Below are positions 43,194 through 53,196 of a stretch of DNA of 58,544 bases, in pieces (within the stretch, counting starts at the first letter, position 1; every line of letters starts with the position of its first letter). Where the stretch lies: positions 1 through 58,544 of the forward strand of contig JABDJE010000319.1 of NCBI GenBank assembly GCA_013002625.1, read 5' to 3'. The position numbers were made by a program, and so were the translations under genes. A model generated the notes under the pieces. That model searched no databases. It saw only the letters and a list, made by a program, of their open reading frames with translations, and had not been told where the DNA came from. This DNA is from Saprospiraceae bacterium (GTDB taxonomy: Bacteria; Bacteroidota; Bacteroidia; Chitinophagales; Saprospiraceae).

Positions 43194-44192
43194 ATGCAAA
43201 CATCACTAGATATAGAAGCACTCAATCAACAAATCCATTTGGATAGTGCCTTTATCGATGACATAAAGAATGCCGCTTCACAAATCATAGTAGGTCAAGA
43301 GTATATGATTGAAAGGCTCTTGCTAGGTTTACTTTCAAAGGGACACGTTCTTCTTGAAGGATTGCCAGGATTGGCAAAGACACTTGCTATTAAAACTTTG
43401 GCCAGTGCAATCAATGGTGAATTTTCAAGAATACAGTTCACCCCGGATCTATTACCCGCAGATATTGTTGGTACGATGATTTACAATCCAAGTAAGAATG
43501 ATTTTACCGTTAGAAAGGGTCCCATCTTTGCCAACTTTATTTTGGCTGATGAAATAAACAGAGCCCCCGCAAAGGTTCAGTCTGCATTGCTTGAAGCTAT
43601 GCAGGAAAAACAAGTGACTATAGGCAAGTCAACTTTTACACTAGATGAACCTTTTCTTGTGCTTGCAACGCAAAACCCCATAGAGCAAGAAGGAACATAT
43701 CCCCTACCTGAGGCCCAAGTCGACAGATTCATGCTAAAAGTTAAAATTGATTATCCAAAACGGAATGAAGAAAGAGAAATTATCAAACGCTCGATATCTG
43801 GTGTGACCGAAAATGAAGTCCCCGCTGTTGTCAATTCCGACCAGATTTTAAAAGCAAGGCAGTTGGTGCGCAAGGTATATATGGATGAAAAAATTGAAAA
43901 CTATATTCTCGATATTGTTTTTGCGACCAGGGAGCCAGATCAATTTAATCTTTCAAAACTGAAACCACTGATATCATATGGAGGGTCTCCAAGGGCAAGT
44001 ATCAATCTAGCATTGGCATCAAAAGCTCAAGCCTTCCTGAACAGAAGAGGATTTGTGATTCCCGATGACGTAAGAAATGTATGTGCAGATGTGCTAAGGC
44101 ATCGAATTGGTCTGAGCTATGAAGCTGAAGCTGAGAATATTTCTCAAGAGGATATTATAAGCAGTATCATTAATTCAATCGAAGTGCCATAA
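43194..44192 (+). CDS. MoxR-family AAA+ ATPase
   Basis: LLEGLPGLAKTLAIKTLA, LADEINRAPAKVQSALLEAMQEKQVTIG, LATQNPIEQEGTYPLPEAQVDRFM. Confidence 0.96.
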   Translation: MQTSLDIEALNQQIHLDSAFIDDIKNAASQIIVGQEYMIERLLLGLLSKGHVLLEGLPGLAKTLAIKTLASAINGEFSRIQFTPDLLPADIVGTMIYNPSKNDFTVRKGPIFANFILADEINRAPAKVQSALLEAMQEKQVTIGKSTFTLDEPFLVLATQNPIEQEGTYPLPEAQVDRFMLKVKIDYPKRNEEREIIKRSISGVTENEVPAVVNSDQILKARQLVRKVYMDEKIENYILDIVFATREPDQFNLSKLKPLISYGGSPRASINLALASKAQAFLNRRGFVIPDDVRNVCADVLRHRIGLSYEAEAENISQEDIISSIINSIEVP

Positions 44193-45061
44193 TGGATGCC
44201 TCCGAAATATTGAAACGGGTCCGGAAAATTGAAATACGCACAAAAGGATTAAGCAAGCATATATTTTCCGGAGAATATCACAGTGCATTTAAGGGGCGAG
44301 GTATGTCATTTTCGGAGGTGCGCGAATATCAATATGGTGATGACGTGAGAAATATCGACTGGAATGTAACCGCAAGAACGGGCGATCCACATATTAAGGT
44401 ATATGAGGAAGATCGCGAACTCACAGTTATGCTAATGATCGATATCAGCAGGTCCTCTCTTTTTGGTACTATCCAGCAATTTAAAAATGACCTGATAACA
44501 GAAATCTCAGCAATTATTGCTTTTTCGGCCATCACAAATAATGATAAGGTGGGTGCTATTTTGTTTTCGGATCAAGTTGAAAAATATGTTCCGCCCAAGA
44601 AAGGTAAAAAACACATACTCAGAATTATCCGTGAGATCATTTACCATGAAGCTTCAAGTTCTGGTACACAGTTATCGACCGCTTTAAGGTATCTTAATAA
44701 TACGCAGAAGAAACGCACCATCAGCTTTGTTTTGTCAGACTTTGTTGATCATGATTATGAATCTGCCCTATCGGTAGCGAGTAAGCGACACGATATTATC
44801 GGCATGCATATTTACGACCCGTTTGAAAAAGAGTTGCCTAATCTGGGCATTATCAGGGCCAGAGATCCCGAGACGGGAGAAGCTTTAATATTGGATAGTA
44901 GTTCTTCACGTATACGCAATGCACATGCTGCACGGTTCAATAATCATTTCAATTACTTTGATTCAACTTTTAATAAGTGCAGGTCAGATCATTTAAGCAT
45001 CGCTACCAATGATGATCACATAAAACGTTTATTACAATTCTTTAAACGTCGGTCCAAGTGA
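44192..45061 (+). CDS. DUF58 domain protein
   Basis: FKGRGMSFSEVREYQYGDDVRNIDWNVTARTGDPHIKVYEEDRELTVMLMID. Confidence 0.95.
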   Translation: MDASEILKRVRKIEIRTKGLSKHIFSGEYHSAFKGRGMSFSEVREYQYGDDVRNIDWNVTARTGDPHIKVYEEDRELTVMLMIDISRSSLFGTIQQFKNDLITEISAIIAFSAITNNDKVGAILFSDQVEKYVPPKKGKKHILRIIREIIYHEASSSGTQLSTALRYLNNTQKKRTISFVLSDFVDHDYESALSVASKRHDIIGMHIYDPFEKELPNLGIIRARDPETGEALILDSSSSRIRNAHAARFNNHFNYFDSTFNKCRSDHLSIATNDDHIKRLLQFFKRRSK

Positions 45062-46101
45062 GAAGATATTTGATATACATATTGTTGCTCATCATGCTTC
45101 CAATCTGTGGCTACGCCCAAGCACTTGTAGGTCTTGAAATCCAGCCTGATAGTATTTCGATCGGAGAAGAGACACAGTTTATAATCTCAATTCAATATCC
45201 ACAAGATTTCCCTCTGCGCTATATAGACTTAAGCGCCTGGGATAGTTTAGAATTAATGTCAAATCCAACTGGAGAATCCGATTTCAAATATTATGCAGAC
45301 GTCGAATGGAAAGATCAATTTCCAGAAGATTACAGGATTACATTAAAGCCTGAAAATATAATCAGCACAAACGATGGCTATTTGTATAAAGATACTTTCC
45401 CTCTTCGTATATGGGATATAGGTGTGTTTATGCCTGAACCGATAAAGCTCTATGAAAACGACACATTAAGCATCACAAATATCAAGTATCTACAAGCTGG
45501 AATCATAGCTGTGTATCCACCAATGGATATCGAAAACCCCGACACCACGAAACAAATTCTACCATTAGAAGACATTGTACTTGAAGAAGATACCCTTGAG
45601 GATTATATCCATATTATTTATGGTCTGGCTCTATTATTTGGCATCGTGCTCTTTGTATATCTATACAGGAAATTCACAAAAGCCAAAGAAGCATCTGAAT
45701 TGGAACAAGCTGAAAAAGAAATTATCCCGGCCCATATAATTGCACTGGAAGCCTTAGACAAGCTTGAATCTAAACAGTTATGGCTAAATAATAAGGAAAA
45801 AGAGCATCAATCTGAATTGACCTATATTCTTCGCGCCTATCTGGAAAACCAATTCGGAATCCCCGCTCTGGAATCAACAACAGATGAAATTAAAAGAGCG
45901 TTGAATCAGGTCAATTGGGATGTTGTAAGGATTAATGATGTCAATGAAATTCTGCAAATTGCAGATTTGGTCAAGTTTGCAAAAGCGAAACCTGACGAAG
46001 ATATTCATCAGGCATTTCTGGATAGAACCAGACAATTGGTGACCGACACAAGTTCAGAGCTTGAGGAATTGAATGATCAAAAAGCAGATGATGATGAATA
46101 G
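45058..46101 (+). CDS. exported/membrane protein in Bat-type operon
   Basis: Signal peptide, central TM at about YIHIIYGLALLFGIVLFVYLYRK; overlaps neighbours. Confidence 0.75.
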   Translation: MRRYLIYILLLIMLPICGYAQALVGLEIQPDSISIGEETQFIISIQYPQDFPLRYIDLSAWDSLELMSNPTGESDFKYYADVEWKDQFPEDYRITLKPENIISTNDGYLYKDTFPLRIWDIGVFMPEPIKLYENDTLSITNIKYLQAGIIAVYPPMDIENPDTTKQILPLEDIVLEEDTLEDYIHIIYGLALLFGIVLFVYLYRKFTKAKEASELEQAEKEIIPAHIIALEALDKLESKQLWLNNKEKEHQSELTYILRAYLENQFGIPALESTTDEIKRALNQVNWDVVRINDVNEILQIADLVKFAKAKPDEDIHQAFLDRTRQLVTDTSSELEELNDQKADDDE

Positions 46102-47086
46102 CTTTGAATTTCAACATCCCTGGTTTTTCTTACTATTTATAATCATTGCAATAATGATATGGCAGCAATATTTTAAGCCATCAAAGATGGTCGAAATTGC
46201 TGTCCCTGGAGTGCGTGAACTTAAATACAAATATTCTTTAAAATCACTTTTATTTAAATACTTGCCCCTATTAAGAATATTGGCACTCAGTGCTTTCATC
46301 TTTGCTCTTGCCAGACCGCAATCAGTTTTAAAGGAAGAGGAAGTCAAGGCTGAAGGTATTGACATCATGCTTGTAATGGACCTCTCAAGTTCAATGCTTG
46401 CAAGGGATTTTGATCCGGATAGGTTAACGGTGAGCAAACAAATGGCTCAAGATTTTATTGACAAAAGAAGCTATGACAGAATAGGGCTTGTGGTTTTTGC
46501 CGGTGAAAGTTTTACGCAAAGCCCACTGACTACAGATCATCGTGTACTGAAAAATTTTCTAGGCCAGCTCGAATCCGGATTATTGGATGATGGTACAGCA
46601 ATCGGTATGGGTTTGGCTTCAGCCGTAAACAGATTAAAAGAAAGTGAAGCTAAAAGCAAGGTTGTGATTCTTTTAACAGATGGTGTTAATAATGCAGGAT
46701 ATATCAAACCCATGACGGCTGCAGAAATTGCCAAATCAATGGGTGTTAAAGTGTATACAATTGGTGTAGGCTCAATGGGTAATGCCATTTCACCAACCAG
46801 GCGAAGAAGTGATGGTGTATATGTTTTTGCAAATACGCGCGTTGAAATTGATGAAGCTTTACTTACAGAAATTTCAAAGCTAACAGGCGGTCAATATTTT
46901 CGAGCAACAGATGAAGCAAGTCTACAAAGTATATATGAGCAAATTGATCAATTTGAAAAAACCGAAATTGAAGTCTCAGTATTTAAAAGATATTCCGAAG
47001 AGTTCAGGTTCTTTTTATTCATTGGACTTATTTGTCTGATACTTGAGTGGCTTTTTAAAAATACAATTTTGAGATCCGTACCATAG
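46094..47086 (+). CDS. VWA-domain BatA-like membrane protein
   Basis: DIMLVMDLSSSMLARDFDP (MIDAS DxSxS), two flanking TM regions. Confidence 0.9.
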   Translation: MNSFEFQHPWFFLLFIIIAIMIWQQYFKPSKMVEIAVPGVRELKYKYSLKSLLFKYLPLLRILALSAFIFALARPQSVLKEEEVKAEGIDIMLVMDLSSSMLARDFDPDRLTVSKQMAQDFIDKRSYDRIGLVVFAGESFTQSPLTTDHRVLKNFLGQLESGLLDDGTAIGMGLASAVNRLKESEAKSKVVILLTDGVNNAGYIKPMTAAEIAKSMGVKVYTIGVGSMGNAISPTRRRSDGVYVFANTRVEIDEALLTEISKLTGGQYFRATDEASLQSIYEQIDQFEKTEIEVSVFKRYSEEFRFFLFIGLICLILEWLFKNTILRSVP

Positions 47087-47090
47087 CATT

Positions 47091-48119
47091 ATGTTTCAAT
47101 TTGAAGAATATCAAATATTATGGTTTCTACTTTTACTGCCCCTGGCAGTAGGTTGGTTTGCTATTGTTCAATTTCTCAAAAAGAAAGCCATCAAGAAACA
47201 CACCGACCTCAAGGTCTTTAGACGTTTATATCAAGGATGGTCGGAAAAGCTGGAATGGTTAAAGGTATTATTTGTAATCACAGGAATTGGTCTGGCAATT
47301 GTGGCTTGGTCTAATCCACAATGGGGAACACGCAAAGAAAAAGTAAAAGCGCAGAGTTCGGATGTCATCATTGCTCTGGACATATCACAATCTATGCTGG
47401 CAGAAGACATTTCCCCCAACAGGATGGAAAGGTCCAAAAGATTTGTTTCTGAATTAATAAACGCACTAAGAACTGAACGCATCGGCTTGGTGTTTTTCGC
47501 TGGTGGGGCATATTTGCAAATGCCATTAAGCTCTGACTATGCCTCAGCAAAATTATTTGTCCAATCAGCCAATCCACAACAGGCAGGAACGCAAGGTACC
47601 GTTATCGCCGACGCGATAAAATTATCTGAACAGGTCTTTGGCCAAGACAACCCAACGCAGAAGGCACTCATTATTATATCAGATGGTGAAAATCATGATA
47701 CCGAAGCTATAGAAGCTGCCAAAGCTGCTAATTCAAAAGGTACATTTGTATTTACCCTCGGTATCGGTAGTGATGAAGGGGCCTACATTCCTGTAATTGA
47801 ACGTGGTAAAAAGGTCTATAAAAAAGATAACAATGGCGTTATTGTAAAATCAATCTTAAATAAACAATTGTTGCAAGATATCGCCGAAGCTGGGGGTGGC
47901 GAATTCTATATGATTGATCAGACATTAAGCGCAGTTGAAAATCTCAAGTCTGAAATTGCACGACTTGAAAAACAAGAGGTAGAACAAAAATCATTTACGG
48001 ATTACAACAGCTATTTCCAATATTTCTTATTACTGGGCTGGATTCTCCTCGTACTTGAATTCTTCATTCCTAATAAGTTTAAAAACAAGAACAAATGGAA
48101 AGAAAGATTGAGTTTATAA
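47091..48119 (+). CDS. VWA-domain BatB-like membrane protein
   Basis: DVIIALDISQSMLAEDISPNRMERSKRF MIDAS; follows BatA. Confidence 0.9.
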   Translation: MFQFEEYQILWFLLLLPLAVGWFAIVQFLKKKAIKKHTDLKVFRRLYQGWSEKLEWLKVLFVITGIGLAIVAWSNPQWGTRKEKVKAQSSDVIIALDISQSMLAEDISPNRMERSKRFVSELINALRTERIGLVFFAGGAYLQMPLSSDYASAKLFVQSANPQQAGTQGTVIADAIKLSEQVFGQDNPTQKALIIISDGENHDTEAIEAAKAANSKGTFVFTLGIGSDEGAYIPVIERGKKVYKKDNNGVIVKSILNKQLLQDIAEAGGGEFYMIDQTLSAVENLKSEIARLEKQEVEQKSFTDYNSYFQYFLLLGWILLVLEFFIPNKFKNKNKWKERLSL

Positions 48120-48871
48120 TTAAAATATATGTTCTGTTGGCTTTAGTCCTTCTTACTTCAGGATCTGTTGAATGTCAGACTACTCATGATTTACTTAAAG
48201 CTGGCGATGCCAACTACAAGGCGGAAGACTTTCAACAAGCAGAAATATACTATCGTAAGGCAGATAACCAGAACGCAAAATATTCCTCCAAGTTCAACTT
48301 AGGGAATAGTATATATAAGCAAGGTAGATATGAGGAATCTGTAGAATTCTATGACGCCTCCACCAGCAAAGCAAAAACTGCAGAAGAGGTATCAAATGCC
48401 TATTATAATAAAGGCAATGCCTTATTTGAACAACAACAATTTTATAAAGCTGTTGATGCCTACAAAGAGGCCATTAAAACAAACCCGTCAAATAAAAAAG
48501 CACAATATAATCTTGCTGTGACAAAGGAAATCATAAAGCAAATTCAACAGCAACAACAGGAGCAAGAGCAAAACCAAGAGGAGAATGAAGAGAATTCTGA
48601 AAACCAGGATAAGGAAAATCAGAACAATGAAGAGCAACAATCCGGCGAGTCGGAACAGAATAATGAAGAGCAACAAGAACAAGATTCTGAGAAACAGGAC
48701 AGCTCAATTCAAAATCAAAATAGTTTTGATTCAACACGATTAGAGAAGCAATCATTGGATAGTCTTGATGCAGCCAAACTTCTTCAGATTATTCAAAGTG
48801 AAGAACAGAAGGTCCAAGAGAAGATGCGCAAGTTCAATTCAAACCGTAAAAAACAAGAAAAAGATTGGTAG
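48095..48871 (+). CDS. TPR-repeat BatC-like protein with Gln/Glu/Asn-rich tract
   Basis: TPR pattern AYYNKGNALFEQQQFYKAVDAYKEAIKTNPSNKKAQYNL; QQQQQEQEQNQEENEEN tract. Confidence 0.85.
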   Translation: MERKIEFIIKIYVLLALVLLTSGSVECQTTHDLLKAGDANYKAEDFQQAEIYYRKADNQNAKYSSKFNLGNSIYKQGRYEESVEFYDASTSKAKTAEEVSNAYYNKGNALFEQQQFYKAVDAYKEAIKTNPSNKKAQYNLAVTKEIIKQIQQQQQEQEQNQEENEENSENQDKENQNNEEQQSGESEQNNEEQQEQDSEKQDSSIQNQNSFDSTRLEKQSLDSLDAAKLLQIIQSEEQKVQEKMRKFNSNRKKQEKDW

Positions 48872-49023
48872 GCATATCTAGGTTATGATTTAATAATTAG
48901 ACAAAGTCATTCATAATTTTAAATAAATTTTACCTAGATTCTCAGTTCAATATTCTGGAATTTGCCTCATCAATCTGCAGTTCCACCTTATTGATCAGTT
49001 AAGTGTGTTAAATCAAATAATTA

Positions 49024-49986
49024 ATGTCTATACCTACAATTCTCGTCATTGATGATCAAGCAACTGACAGATTGATCTATCGACGATTTCTTGGTGAGCA
49101 TTATTATCGGTTTTTAGAATTGAATAGTGGCGCACAAGTTCTTGAATATCTTTCCGAAAATACAATAGATCTAATATTACTGGATTGGCAAATGCCAAAG
49201 GTGGATGGCCTCGAAACACTTAAAGCGATAAGACGAGGACCAGATTACACGCATATTCCTATCATAGTCATTACAGGAAAGGATGATTCAGAAAGTCTGG
49301 AATTGGCCTTCAATTTTGGATGCACTGATTATATAAGAAAACCAGTTGATAAAATTGAACTTGCTGCACGGGTGCAAAATGTCATGGAACTGAATAAATC
49401 CCAGGAAACCTTAATCCAACAATCAAAGGAATTACTTCGGCTTTATAAAATTATTCAGGATCAGAAGTATACGCTTGAGGAAAGTCTGGGATTTAAGCGC
49501 GCAGCAATTGAAGCACATGAAGAAAAGATAACAGCTGAAAAGGAAATATTGGAACGGGATATCAAGACATTAAGCCTTCAGATTAGTAAGACAATCAATC
49601 ATGTACGTCAAATCAAACAAGTGGTTCAGGAACTTCTCAATGCTGCCAATAAAAATGGCCAGCATGAATCCATTATTGATGGGTTGAAAACCGTAGAGAA
49701 ATCTATTAATAAAATTATCTCCAACAACCAAAGTAACCTCGAGGTTAAACGTATAATTGAAATTTCAGATAAAGATTTGAATCGCAAACTATTAAGCATA
49801 AATCCAAAATTGACCAACCTGGAATTACGACACTGTAATTACCTCAATATGAACTTATCCAATCATGAAATTGCGGATATTATGAATGTGGAACTGAAGA
49901 GTCTGCAGATGAGCCGATACAGAATCAAGAAAAAACTACAAATCGAATCCGATAAAACACTGCGCGAATTTATACTCTCGATTTGA
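49024..49986 (+). CDS. response regulator with long central helical region and C-terminal HTH
   Basis: Receiver domain VIDDQATDRLIYRR...LILLDWQMPKVDG...VITGKDD...YIRKPVD; C-terminal LSNHEIADIMNVELKSLQMSRYRIKKKLQI. Confidence 0.9.
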   Translation: MSIPTILVIDDQATDRLIYRRFLGEHYYRFLELNSGAQVLEYLSENTIDLILLDWQMPKVDGLETLKAIRRGPDYTHIPIIVITGKDDSESLELAFNFGCTDYIRKPVDKIELAARVQNVMELNKSQETLIQQSKELLRLYKIIQDQKYTLEESLGFKRAAIEAHEEKITAEKEILERDIKTLSLQISKTINHVRQIKQVVQELLNAANKNGQHESIIDGLKTVEKSINKIISNNQSNLEVKRIIEISDKDLNRKLLSINPKLTNLELRHCNYLNMNLSNHEIADIMNVELKSLQMSRYRIKKKLQIESDKTLREFILSI

Positions 49987-49997
49987 TTAAAATAAAT

Positions 49998-50022
49998 AGG
50001 ACTGACTAAAAAAGTCAGCCCT
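49998..50022. terminator. hairpin after response regulator (possible terminator)
   Basis: AGGACTGACT-AAAAA-AGTCAGCCCT with one mismatch; no clean T-run. Confidence 0.4.
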
Positions 50023-50295
50023 ACCTCTAACACCCTTAAATATACTACCGCCCAACCTTACCTGTAGATAAAGTTGATGCTGTAATTTTATGCAAATTAA
50101 TCAAACTGAAATCAGGAAGACTTTACACTTACCATATAAGTCCTCTACAAAAGCTATACAAATGAGCTTGCCGTAGTGATTTTAAGTTCTAAAATCGGGC
50201 CTTTATCCCTCAAAATGAATTTTTTATACATTAAATGATGTCATAATGTGTTTCATACTCCTCTCCTTTGCCAGAATTGAACGCACGCAAGCAAT

Positions 50296-50805
50296 TCAGT
50301 CTAAAGAAAGTGTATACCATTCAATGGAGGCCATATCAAGGTTCGGTCTTCGGCCTGTCTCTTTAGGCGCGTAGTGCTTGGCTAGATAGTCGAGAATTTG
50401 GGGCTCCTTGTCCCCCAGATCAGCTAGACCCTGCGTTGCTTGCATCCACCTGATGATTTCCAACCAACCCTCTTTTGTAGCCCTGTTCTGAATAATTAAT
50501 TGAGCAGAATGACAAGTTACGCATGCCGATCTTACAACTTGAAAATTGTCATCATAAGCCAAACCTGTTGCAACATGAATTCCATTTTCAACTTTATCAA
50601 AATCATCTTCCTCAAGTACTATTGCTTGCTTATTCTGTGCAGCGCGTGCTTCGTGAAATTCGATGTCATCTTTGAAAGCGATATAAAAAAAGAAAATTAT
50701 AATCGAAATGAGGATAACGGAAACAGCAGTTATAAGCAATCCAATTGATCGATAAAATTCAATATCGATTAAGGTGTCCTTATCCTGCTTCGGTTTATTG
50801 CTCAT
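50296..50805 (-). CDS. membrane-anchored monohaem cytochrome c-like protein
   Basis: N-terminal TM; CVTCH haem motif. Confidence 0.82.
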   Translation of the reverse strand: MSNKPKQDKDTLIDIEFYRSIGLLITAVSVILISIIIFFFYIAFKDDIEFHEARAAQNKQAIVLEEDDFDKVENGIHVATGLAYDDNFQVVRSACVTCHSAQLIIQNRATKEGWLEIIRWMQATQGLADLGDKEPQILDYLAKHYAPKETGRRPNLDMASIEWYTLSLD

Positions 50806-50811
50806 TCTTGC

Positions 50812-52110
50812 TTATATAACTTTTACAGCAATTCTATGACAAGCATTATTCAAATATCCCCGCGGGTTCCATCCGGGAAGGAGCATAGGTTGGCTTTCTC
50901 CTTTATCGTCTGTAGCCTTTGCCCATACTTCATAATAGCCCTTATCGGGAAATTTCAATTTGCCTTCAAAATGCTGCCAAGCAAATTTATTGACAGCTTT
51001 GGTCAGATTACATGGCTGCCATGTCTTTCCAAAATCAATCGATAGGGCCATTGTCTGAACATTTCTTTCACCAGCCCAAGCATGCCCCTTGATTGGAAGT
51101 GTATCCCCCAATTTGATTGTGGCACCTGTTTTAGGGTAGGTTATAAGAGATTTTACAGGCATCTGCTCGATAATGCACATATCCTCATCTGCAACTTTAC
51201 TGCCCGGTGCAACGGGTTTACATGGCACGCGGTAGGATTGTCCTCCCATTTTACTGCCATCATGTATCCGGTCTCTAACTGAGATTCCAGTCAACCATTT
51301 TCCTGAGCATGATGCAGGATATCCTCCAATCACCAATCTCAATGGATAACCATTCAAAACGGGTAAATCTTCGCCATTCATAGCCCAGGCAATAATCGTT
51401 TCTGGTTCCATGGCTTTTTCAATCGGGACGCCTCTTGAAATTACCTCCTTGTTAGGATCGCCACTTAAATGCAGATCAGCACCATGATATCCAATGTAGA
51501 CGGCATTGTTTTTAATACCAACATCCTCTAATACATCTCTCAAACGGACGCCTGTCCATTCGGCGCAACCTACGGCTCCAACAGTCCATTGGTTGCCTTT
51601 TGCAGGTGGGTTAAATTCTTGCCGACCATTGCCCCCGCATTCAAGAGTAATCTGATAACGCACATTTTCAAATCGCGTTTTTAATTCCTGAAGAGCATAA
51701 GTCTTCGTTCTGGATACCGCTTCTCCGTCAATAGTAAGTTTCCAAGTGTCTGCATTTATATTGGTAGGAACCAACCCATTGTTACGAACAAAAAATAAAT
51801 CTGCAGGTGTAACCAAATCCTTGAGAAGGTGTGCTGGAGTCTCAGCATTTATAGGCCTGTCATTCAATACACGCATGCCGGGGTGCTTTCCTTCAATTTG
51901 AGACAACAAACTTTTAAGTTGAGCGTGTTGGTTTAAATTCAAACTAGAACTCCCATTCAGAAGATGCGCCCCAATGGCCAGTTGTATTGCGGAAAGACTT
52001 GAGTTTTTAAGAAAACGTCGCCGCCCTTGCATCAATGCCCTACTCCGCTCATTTCTCTCTTCTGATGAATTGCCTGTTTTTTTTATTTCCTTTGGCCTTT
52101 TCATATCCAT
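50812..52110 (-). CDS. sulfite oxidase-family molybdopterin enzyme (SorA-like), Tat-exported
   Basis: GRRRFLKNSS Tat-like motif; ITLECGGNGRQEF, GAVGCAEWTGVRLRDVL, NGYPLRLVIGGYPASCSGKWLTGI. Confidence 0.88.
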   Translation of the reverse strand: MDMKRPKEIKKTGNSSEERNERSRALMQGRRRFLKNSSLSAIQLAIGAHLLNGSSSLNLNQHAQLKSLLSQIEGKHPGMRVLNDRPINAETPAHLLKDLVTPADLFFVRNNGLVPTNINADTWKLTIDGEAVSRTKTYALQELKTRFENVRYQITLECGGNGRQEFNPPAKGNQWTVGAVGCAEWTGVRLRDVLEDVGIKNNAVYIGYHGADLHLSGDPNKEVISRGVPIEKAMEPETIIAWAMNGEDLPVLNGYPLRLVIGGYPASCSGKWLTGISVRDRIHDGSKMGGQSYRVPCKPVAPGSKVADEDMCIIEQMPVKSLITYPKTGATIKLGDTLPIKGHAWAGERNVQTMALSIDFGKTWQPCNLTKAVNKFAWQHFEGKLKFPDKGYYEVWAKATDDKGESQPMLLPGWNPRGYLNNACHRIAVKVI

Positions 52111-52116
52111 TTATAT

Positions 52117-53196
52117 TTACTTGGACGGTAAATCATTAGGTTGCACACGATCATATTGATTTTTTTCAAAGTCTGTTTGTCCGAATCCCAGACTACTTTG
52201 AACCAGAAAGTTATGTGGATATTTTTCTACACCCGGAAATCCCAGTTTGATATCCTTTCCTTCATAAGGCAGATAGGCTGTACCAAACAGATAATCCCAG
52301 ACAGCCAGCGTTAGCGCAAAATTAATTCCATATCTTTTGTCTTCTGGCAGTTCAAATGAATGATGCCAAATATGTAATTCCGGACTGTTGAAAATATATT
52401 TCATGAATGGTCCCAGAATAAATGCGCCTACAATTATACACCCCAGAAATGTAGCTATTTGAACCATCAGTTCAGGATCAGTTAACAGATTGACATCAAG
52501 TAAACCATTGGCGATGACAATTCCGATCAAGCCACCAACAATTCCCCCTGTGACCTTTCCATTCACCGAGATATTCGCATGATTATAATGACCCCATGCC
52601 AGCGCAAATATGTGGATCACGAAAAAATCATAAAGACCGATACCCAGTAAAGCGAGTGGAACATATTCAATAGATCGATATACAATATTCTCCATCCAAT
52701 GATATCTTAAATGCGCTGCAAAACCCATTTCCTCAACCGAATGATGCACCTTATGAAATTCCCATAATTTGTCGCTTTTGTGAAGCAATCTATGGACCCA
52801 CCACTGGACAAAATCTCTCACAACAAATCCAATAATCAAAATGGACCAGTATGGAAGTGTTCTTAATGGGTTGTTGGCTTGCAAATCGAAACCTCCGGAT
52901 ATTGTTTTTATGCCGTCATTGAAAAAGTTTACAACTACATCTGATGCCGCATTGTATATTATCAATGAAAAAAGAAAGAAGTTGAAGAACATGTAAAAGA
53001 CATCCAACCAGAAATCTTTTCGCCATAATTTTTGATCCTTCCGCCAGGGCATGATTATTTCCAGAATAAAAAATGCCACAGATACAAGTATCAACCAATA
53101 GAAGTAAGAATTCCAGGAAGGGTTTGTTATATCATTCCAAAGATATCCTGCATATCCTTTATATCCATTTACAAATATTTCCCAATAATTATCCAT
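52117..53196 (-). CDS. sterol desaturase/fatty acid hydroxylase-family protein
   Basis: HRLLHKSDKLWEFHKVHHSVEEM, HIWHHSFELPEDKRYGINFALTLAVWDYLFGT. Confidence 0.92.
   Translation of the reverse strand: MDNYWEIFVNGYKGYAGYLWNDITNPSWNSYFYWLILVSVAFFILEIIMPWRKDQKLWRKDFWLDVFYMFFNFFLFSLIIYNAASDVVVNFFNDGIKTISGGFDLQANNPLRTLPYWSILIIGFVVRDFVQWWVHRLLHKSDKLWEFHKVHHSVEEMGFAAHLRYHWMENIVYRSIEYVPLALLGIGLYDFFVIHIFALAWGHYNHANISVNGKVTGGIVGGLIGIVIANGLLDVNLLTDPELMVQIATFLGCIIVGAFILGPFMKYIFNSPELHIWHHSFELPEDKRYGINFALTLAVWDYLFGTAYLPYEGKDIKLGFPGVEKYPHNFLVQSSLGFGQTDFEKNQYDRVQPNDLPSK

Noticed and set aside
48488-48682. Leu-rich 64-aa antisense ORF resembling a membrane peptide
   Set aside because: Reverse complement of the Gln/Glu/Asn tract in the BatC-like gene
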